From positions 15,704 to 27,345 of the forward strand of contig BEXV01000729.1 in assembly GCA_003118195.1 (NCBI GenBank): DNA of 11,642 nt, read 5' to 3'. Position 1 is the first letter of the stretch, and the number at the start of each line of letters is the position of its first letter. Both the position numbers and the translations under genes were made by a program. This document shows, one piece after another, positions 7,725-11,642 of the stretch. The stretch comes from Hemicentrotus pulcherrimus (lineage: Eukaryota > Echinodermata > Echinoidea > Camarodonta > Strongylocentrotidae). Below the pieces are notes generated by a model. The model was not told the origin of the DNA. It ran no database searches and was given only the letters and a program-made list of their open reading frames with translations.

Positions 7725-8980
7725 GTGCCCCCACTTTTTCAAGTACCCCCAAAAGTGCCCCTTTTTCCATAGGAAAAGTGCCCCTTTAACTTTGTAAGAA
7801 GCGCCCCTTTTTACATAAAAAGTGCCCCTATTACTTTGATATGTGCCCCTTCTAGTTTTTTTTTAAATTGCCCCCCTCCCCTTTCCACCTCTGATATGTG
7901 TCCCTTTTATTTGGACACGTACTTCATTTTCCTGACAAGGTCCCAGTCTCCTTTGCAATAAGTGTCTTTTTTCCATTCTCATAAGTGCCCTATTTAATCT
8001 TTAGTAGGTGCCCCTTTTCGGGTACGAGAACCGCCCCTTTACACTTTTTATAGCGCCTTCTTCACCTCTGATAATTGCCCTATTCAAATCTTAGAGTTGC
8101 CCCTTGTACTTTGACAATCGCCCTTTTTCCTTTGTAAGAAGTGCCCCTTTTCCCTTTTAATAACTACCTCTTTTTAACCCGGATAAGCACACCTTATATT
8201 TTCACATATGCCCCCTTTCTTTCCTGATAAGTGCCCCTTTTCCTTATGATAAGTACCCCCATTTAAAAAATAGCCCTTTGCCTTTTAATAAATGCCCCCT
8301 TTTCACCTATGAAAATAGTCCTTTTTCATTCTCCTACTAGTGCCCCTTTTCATGTCTGGTGAATGGCCCTATTCAATTCTGTGAGATACTCGTTTTATTT
8401 TGACAAGTGCCCCCTTTTCCTCCTGATAAGTGCTCTTTTCATTTCTAATAACACCCCCTTTTATTTTGACACGTGCCCTTTTCATTCCTACTAAATGCTC
8501 TTTTTTATTCCTAAATATTCGCTTTTCATAAAAGCCCCCTTTCACCTCCAATAAATGCCCCCATCAAAATCTGATCGGTGCTCCTTTTCTTTCAACAAAT
8601 GCACATTTCCCTTTATTATTAGTGCCCCTTTTTCATTCTCATAAGTGCCTCTTTCATATATGGTGTGTGTACCCCTTCTGATAAAGTTAACCTTTTTAAC
8701 AATGATACGTACCCCTTTTCCTTTCTTATGAGGAACCTATCCCCTTTTCAGAAATGCCACTATCAAAATCTGATGGTTACCTCTTTTCCGTCGACAAATG
8801 CCCAATTTCCATTCTCATAAGTGCCTTTTCATCCCTAGTGAGTGCCCCATTTTCACCTCTGATAATAAACCTTTGTACTTTGACACGTGCATGCTCCTTT
8901 TATTTTCTAATAAGTGTCTTATCCCTTCGATAAGTGTCCCCTTTTCCTCTCATCATTTAACGTGCCCCCTAATTTCAAGC
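7725..8980. repeat. Degenerate tandem array of about 55 GTGCCCCTTTT units (22-23 bp)
   Basis: The unit reads roughly GTGCCCCTTTT, then 3-6 pyrimidine-rich bases, then TGATAA or similar, and recurs every 19-26 bases for about 1.25 kb. I delimited about 55 units by hand. Copies vary widely (GTGCCC, GTACCCC, ATGCCC, GCCCC cores) and lengths differ by a few bases, so it is an old satellite-like array rather than a fresh one. Strand asymmetry is extreme: the + strand is pyrimidine-rich throughout. Related units reappear at 9368-9420 next to a transposon-like end, so the array is probably the internal subrepeat region of one DNA transposon. Open frames inside it (for example 8369-8551 on -) are translations of the repeat. 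Confidence 0.9.
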
Positions 8981-9367
8981 GACTAAGAGCAATATCTCCC
9001 AAAACTCACTCGCTACGCTCGCTTACATTTATAGATGTTATAGTTATGTTACTTATCAAAGGCCTTTTCTGTTATGAGAATGTGCTATAACCCGTTGAGG
9101 ATTGTTTTTTTTTTCCTCTTTATAAGATGTAATTTTCGCACTGCGACCTCACAAATCTTATATGTGTCCTCGGTCGCTTTGCTCGCACGCAAATGTTTTT
9201 TTTTTTCGACCATCACACCCAACTGCAAAGTATGATGCTTAAGCAATATTTTATACGATGTATAAAGAGAAACAAATATTGAAATCATCCCTGATAATGT
9301 AATCAATTTATAGGGGTATATACCAATGTCTAAAAATTGTTTATTTTCGCTTTGAGATTTCCCTTTG
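8981..9367. other. Unique segment of the transposon-like unit with CGCT..GCTCGC motifs
   Basis: This segment separates the main GTGCCCC array from its last few units. It contains CTCGCTACGCTCGCT at 9009-9023 and TCGCTTTGCTCGC at 9174-9186, inexact palindromes often seen in marine invertebrate transposons. T runs lie at 9105-9114 and about 9197-9206. No protein is encoded. Confidence 0.4.
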
Positions 9368-9447
9368 TAGGTGCCCTTTTTTCTCCAGAAAGTGCCCTTT
9401 TTGTTGGTGCCCCCCCCCCCACTTTGGAAGTCGCTCCGCCGCCTCTG
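9368..9447 (-). mobile_element. Transposon-like terminus with final GTGCCC units and C11 run
   Basis: Two or three more GTGCCC(C) units end in a run of 11 C (9410-9420), then ACTTTGGAAG, then the end sequence. Read on the - strand the end is CAGAGGCGGCGGAGCG (9447 to 9432), close to the CAGRGGCGGA-type start of hAT-superfamily termini, followed by a G-run. A matching opposite end was not found to the left, which suggests that end was lost or replaced, perhaps when the inverted repeat formed. Confidence 0.5.
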
Positions 9448-10822
9448 AGTGGGTTATTAATGTAGACAATTTTGCTCATGTACTTGTTACAGCTCATTTT
9501 ATGTATGTTATTACCAAAGAAAAAAAGATGTCAGTCAGTCACTGCTAATGTTATGATTTCACAGATAGGACATACATGACATATTCATAATTCCTGTAAA
9601 GTTCCACAGATGTTAGCTGCATAAGGGACATAATATCTTTAAGGTACGATCGTTACTATTTTTTTCTGGAAGTCAAATTTCATGTTCTTCATGTATGCCT
9701 CGAGGCTCGACCTAAGTAAAGAATTACTGTTACATCAAATTCATTTGCTTAGTGTAATATTTTGGGCGGCTTTTAGGCAACTATGATCAAACATCATACC
9801 ACACATTTTAGCAATGTCCCTTTACGTGTTTCAGTTTCACTTTACAGTTTCAGTTTCAGTCTATTTTTCATAATACTCATGAATGAATATTACAATGTTT
9901 ACATAAAATAAATGGTATAAAGAAAAAACATGAATTTTTGTCAACCATAAGAAAAGAAGATATGTATTTCATATCTACCCGTTTGAACGGAGTGTTGATT
10001 TGAAAAGAAAAGATTATATGAAAGGGAAATTGAAATACGGAGGGTACAAAGGTGAAAGCAATTACGCTTGATAGTTATAGACACCACAGGTTATATATTG
10101 TGATTGATATAGTCCTAGAAAATAAATGCATGGTATGAGCAATGCATTCGTGAAAGTAGAAATCACAATGTGAGGTGCTGTGTATCGACTTAAGAGCAAA
10201 CATTAACTCTCCTAAGGTACTGCGTGGTTATGACGAGTTGCTAAAAATAGGGCTCTGCAAATATTAATACAGTTCAAACATGCAAATACAGGGGATTTGT
10301 ATGATGTATGATTATTACTCAAGTGCGACTTAAATAGAAAGGACAAAACTGGTAGGCATTGTGCAAATACCAAGCGCTGTAAAAAAAAAAAATGTACATG
10401 CTTATTGTGGTGGAATACTGTTAAGCGCGTTGCGGATAGAGAGTGGCGCATCGTTGGATTTTGCAGCCATTAATCGGAATATAAAAATGAGATTAGATTC
10501 AAAAGGGACATAATTTGCTCCCATTTTGCTCATGATCGCAACAGCGTATCCACATATGAAAGCAACGCTTTTACTCGTCCGTGTAATATCGGTTCTCCGC
10601 GTGTGGATGCATACAACTCCACCTTTATTTTACATGACACAAGCCAAGCCATGCCAAACTATCAGGCTTGTAGGCCTATAGTCTCCAGGACTTTCAGCTA
10701 GGAACGGCACTGGACAATGGACTGTCATTAAATTTTTAAAAATAGTAGCTGATTTGGGTAGCTGAAATTTCTCTCAGCCGCTGTGCCTTTTTTTTCTGCC
10801 TGTGATAACTTGTGCTTGCGAC
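9448..10822. other. Intergenic or intronic DNA, no gene recognised
   Basis: The region is AT-rich with short chance frames only. It includes a small CAGTTT cluster (9831-9860) and an A run (10380-10392). TAGGCCTA-like words (around 10670-10680, and again near 10984) are frequent in echinoderm DNA. No tRNA-like fold or coding exon stands out. Confidence 0.45.
9831..9860 (+). repeat. Short CAGTTT direct repeat cluster
   Basis: TCAGTTTCAC, TTTACAGTTT and CAGTTTCAGT follow one another, giving several CAGTTT/TTTCA words in 30 bases. It is an imperfect short tandem repeat with no evident role. Confidence 0.6.
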
Positions 10823-10873
10823 ATGGATGGAAATATGGAGAGAAAACGATCTATTGTCGGAATCGTCATTCAG
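10823..10873 (+). other. Weak candidate first coding exon
   Basis: ATG at 10823 sits in GCGACATGG, with G at -3 and G at +4, a strong initiation context. Seventeen codons follow and reach CAG|GTAGGC at 10873/10874, a plausible 5' splice donor that leaves the exon in phase 0. Without splicing the frame runs another 23 codons to TAA. The encoded peptide is short, basic in the middle and then Ile/Val-rich, with no family I know. An AT-rich TTTAAAAATA lies about 80 bases upstream. Any acceptor and second exon would be to the right. This could easily be chance. Confidence 0.15.
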
Positions 10874-11153
10874 GTAGGCGTGAGCCCGGGGCGTGAGTGC
10901 TCGGTGTGGATTATGAAATGTACGATAATTATGTATTTTCAATAATATTTAAGTCTATCAATGGTCTTGGTTTTGGCAGACATAGGCCTACTGTATTCAT
11001 AGGAGGACCTGCTTTAATGGTTCTCTCAAATCGTCGACCTAAGTGTATTAATTGGTTACCGTGGTTACCAGACAATGCATGGCTAGGAATGAGTGCAGGG
11101 CATGCATGAAGATAACATACTTAGTTTACAACACCATATTATAATTATTATAT
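10874..11153. other. Non-coding DNA before the triplet repeat
   Basis: An open frame at 10897-11109 on the + strand gives a mixed peptide with no recognised domain. It could be an exon fragment, but I see no family signature and treat it as chance. Confidence 0.4.
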
Positions 11154-11396
11154 TAGTAGTAGTAGCATTAGTGGTGGTAGCAGTAGTAGTAGTTGTAGAA
11201 GTAGTCGAAGTAGTAATAGTAGTAGTAGTAGTGGTAGTAGTAGTAGTAGTAGTAGTAGTAGAAGTAGTAGTAGTAGTATTAGCATTAATGGTGGTAGTAG
11301 TAGTAGTAGTGGCGGTGGTGGTGATGGTATAGTAGTAGTATACATCACCATCATCATCGTCGTCATCATCATCGTCGATCATCATTACCATCATTT
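11154..11396. repeat. Imperfect triplet microsatellite (AGT)n switching to (CAT)n
   Basis: From 11154 to about 11340 the + strand is an imperfect (AGT)n tract with AGC, GGT and GAA interruptions. From about 11343 to 11396 it changes to (CAT/CGT)n. At the switch, GGTGATGGTATA (11320-11331) can pair with TATACATCACC (11339-11349), one base bulged, around a GTAGTAG loop. Long poly-Thr, poly-Leu and poly-Val frames over the tract are repeat translations, not genes. Confidence 0.95.
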
Positions 11397-11442
11397 TACC
11401 ATCATTCCTCCTATCATTATTATCACTATGGAGATCGAGGGG

Positions 11443-11450
11443 TATATAAA
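11443..11450 (+). promoter_or_regulatory. Possible TATA box
   Basis: TATATAAA sits in the context GGGGTATATAAAG, a textbook core-promoter form with G/C-rich sequence just upstream. A start would be expected near 11473. No gene follows inside the window, so this is only a candidate. Confidence 0.2.
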
Positions 11451-11642
11451 GTTGTAAACAATTGAATGTGACACATTTACGAGATGTCTATAGCAACAAC
11501 CCTGGGGCAACAACAAAATATACAGAGTAACGTTTAACGCAATCACAATAGGCTTGCATGGCGCTAATGCTTTGCGACAATTTAGACCTGTCAAAAATCT
11601 AATGAAGAAATAAAGTTGTTCAGTGAAACATGTCTATAAAGA
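11451..11642. other. Right edge, non-coding
   Basis: No coding signal is seen. An AATAAA hexamer lies at 11609-11614 with GTTGTTCAGTG after it, which could be a poly(A) site or chance. Confidence 0.4.

Noticed and set aside
8369..8551. Lys- and Gly-rich open frame on the - strand, and 8798-8986 on the + strand
   Set aside because: Both are translations of the degenerate GTGCCCC tandem array.
7725..8980. CRISPR-like appearance of repeated units
   Set aside because: Units are degenerate, contiguous and without unique spacers, and the surroundings are eukaryotic; it is a tandem repeat.
9305..9330. TATA-like GGGGTATATACC
   Set aside because: It lies inside the transposon-like unit with no downstream gene, and is itself a small palindrome, so a promoter call is not supported.
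10897..11109. 70-codon open frame on the + strand
   Set aside because: No family signature was recognised, it overlaps the weak exon candidate's donor region, and its codon use is unremarkable.
11083..11394. Long poly-Thr, poly-Leu and poly-Val open frames on both strands
   Set aside because: They are frames through a triplet microsatellite, which stays open in several frames by default.

Overview
The window looks like eukaryotic, AT-rich genomic DNA with introns, most likely from an echinoderm (sea urchin or a relative). The pointers are a vertebrate-like SDR9C/retinol-dehydrogenase final exon behind a splice acceptor, a tRNA-derived SINE of the kind common in sea urchin genomes, an inverted array of 15-16 bp repeats resembling sea urchin foldback transposons, hAT-like ends starting CAGTGGCATAGC, and several TAGGCCTA-type motifs. 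The assignment is inference from pattern memory; no search was run. No bacterial or phage gene organisation is present.

Layout. Bases 1-704 are intron or upstream DNA with an inverted set of 15-16 bp GGTCTA-containing repeats (179-547), followed by a polypyrimidine tract and 3' splice site. Bases 705-928 are the only convincing coding sequence: the C-terminal exon of a short-chain dehydrogenase/reductase on the + strand. From 929 to about 6604 the DNA is non-coding and probably partly or wholly 3' UTR or downstream flank. It holds a dispersed-repeat fragment (1213-1393), a SINE (about 2065-2318), a 17-bp minisatellite of eight copies (4339-4474), a CT microsatellite (5384-5440), and a cluster of AATAAA signals ending at 6604, where a U/GU-rich stretch follows.

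Bases 6667-9447 are transposon-derived. A short broken reading frame abuts a 765-bp inverted repeat (6763-7527) with two 305-base arms that align without gaps. Next come about 55 degenerate copies of a 22-23 bp GTGCCCCTTTT repeat (7725-8980), a segment with CGCTNNGCTCGC motifs, a few more repeat units, a run of 11 C, and a hAT-like terminal sequence (9432-9447).

Bases 9448-11642 are mostly anonymous intergenic DNA. They contain a weak candidate first exon (10823-10873), a long imperfect triplet microsatellite (11154-11396) and a possible TATA box (11443-11450).

Only one gene can be supported, so there is no operon or pathway to describe. I found no convincing new biological system. The items most worth checking are the near-perfect long inverted repeat with transposon-like ends facing each other across its centre, and the large GTGCCCC array.
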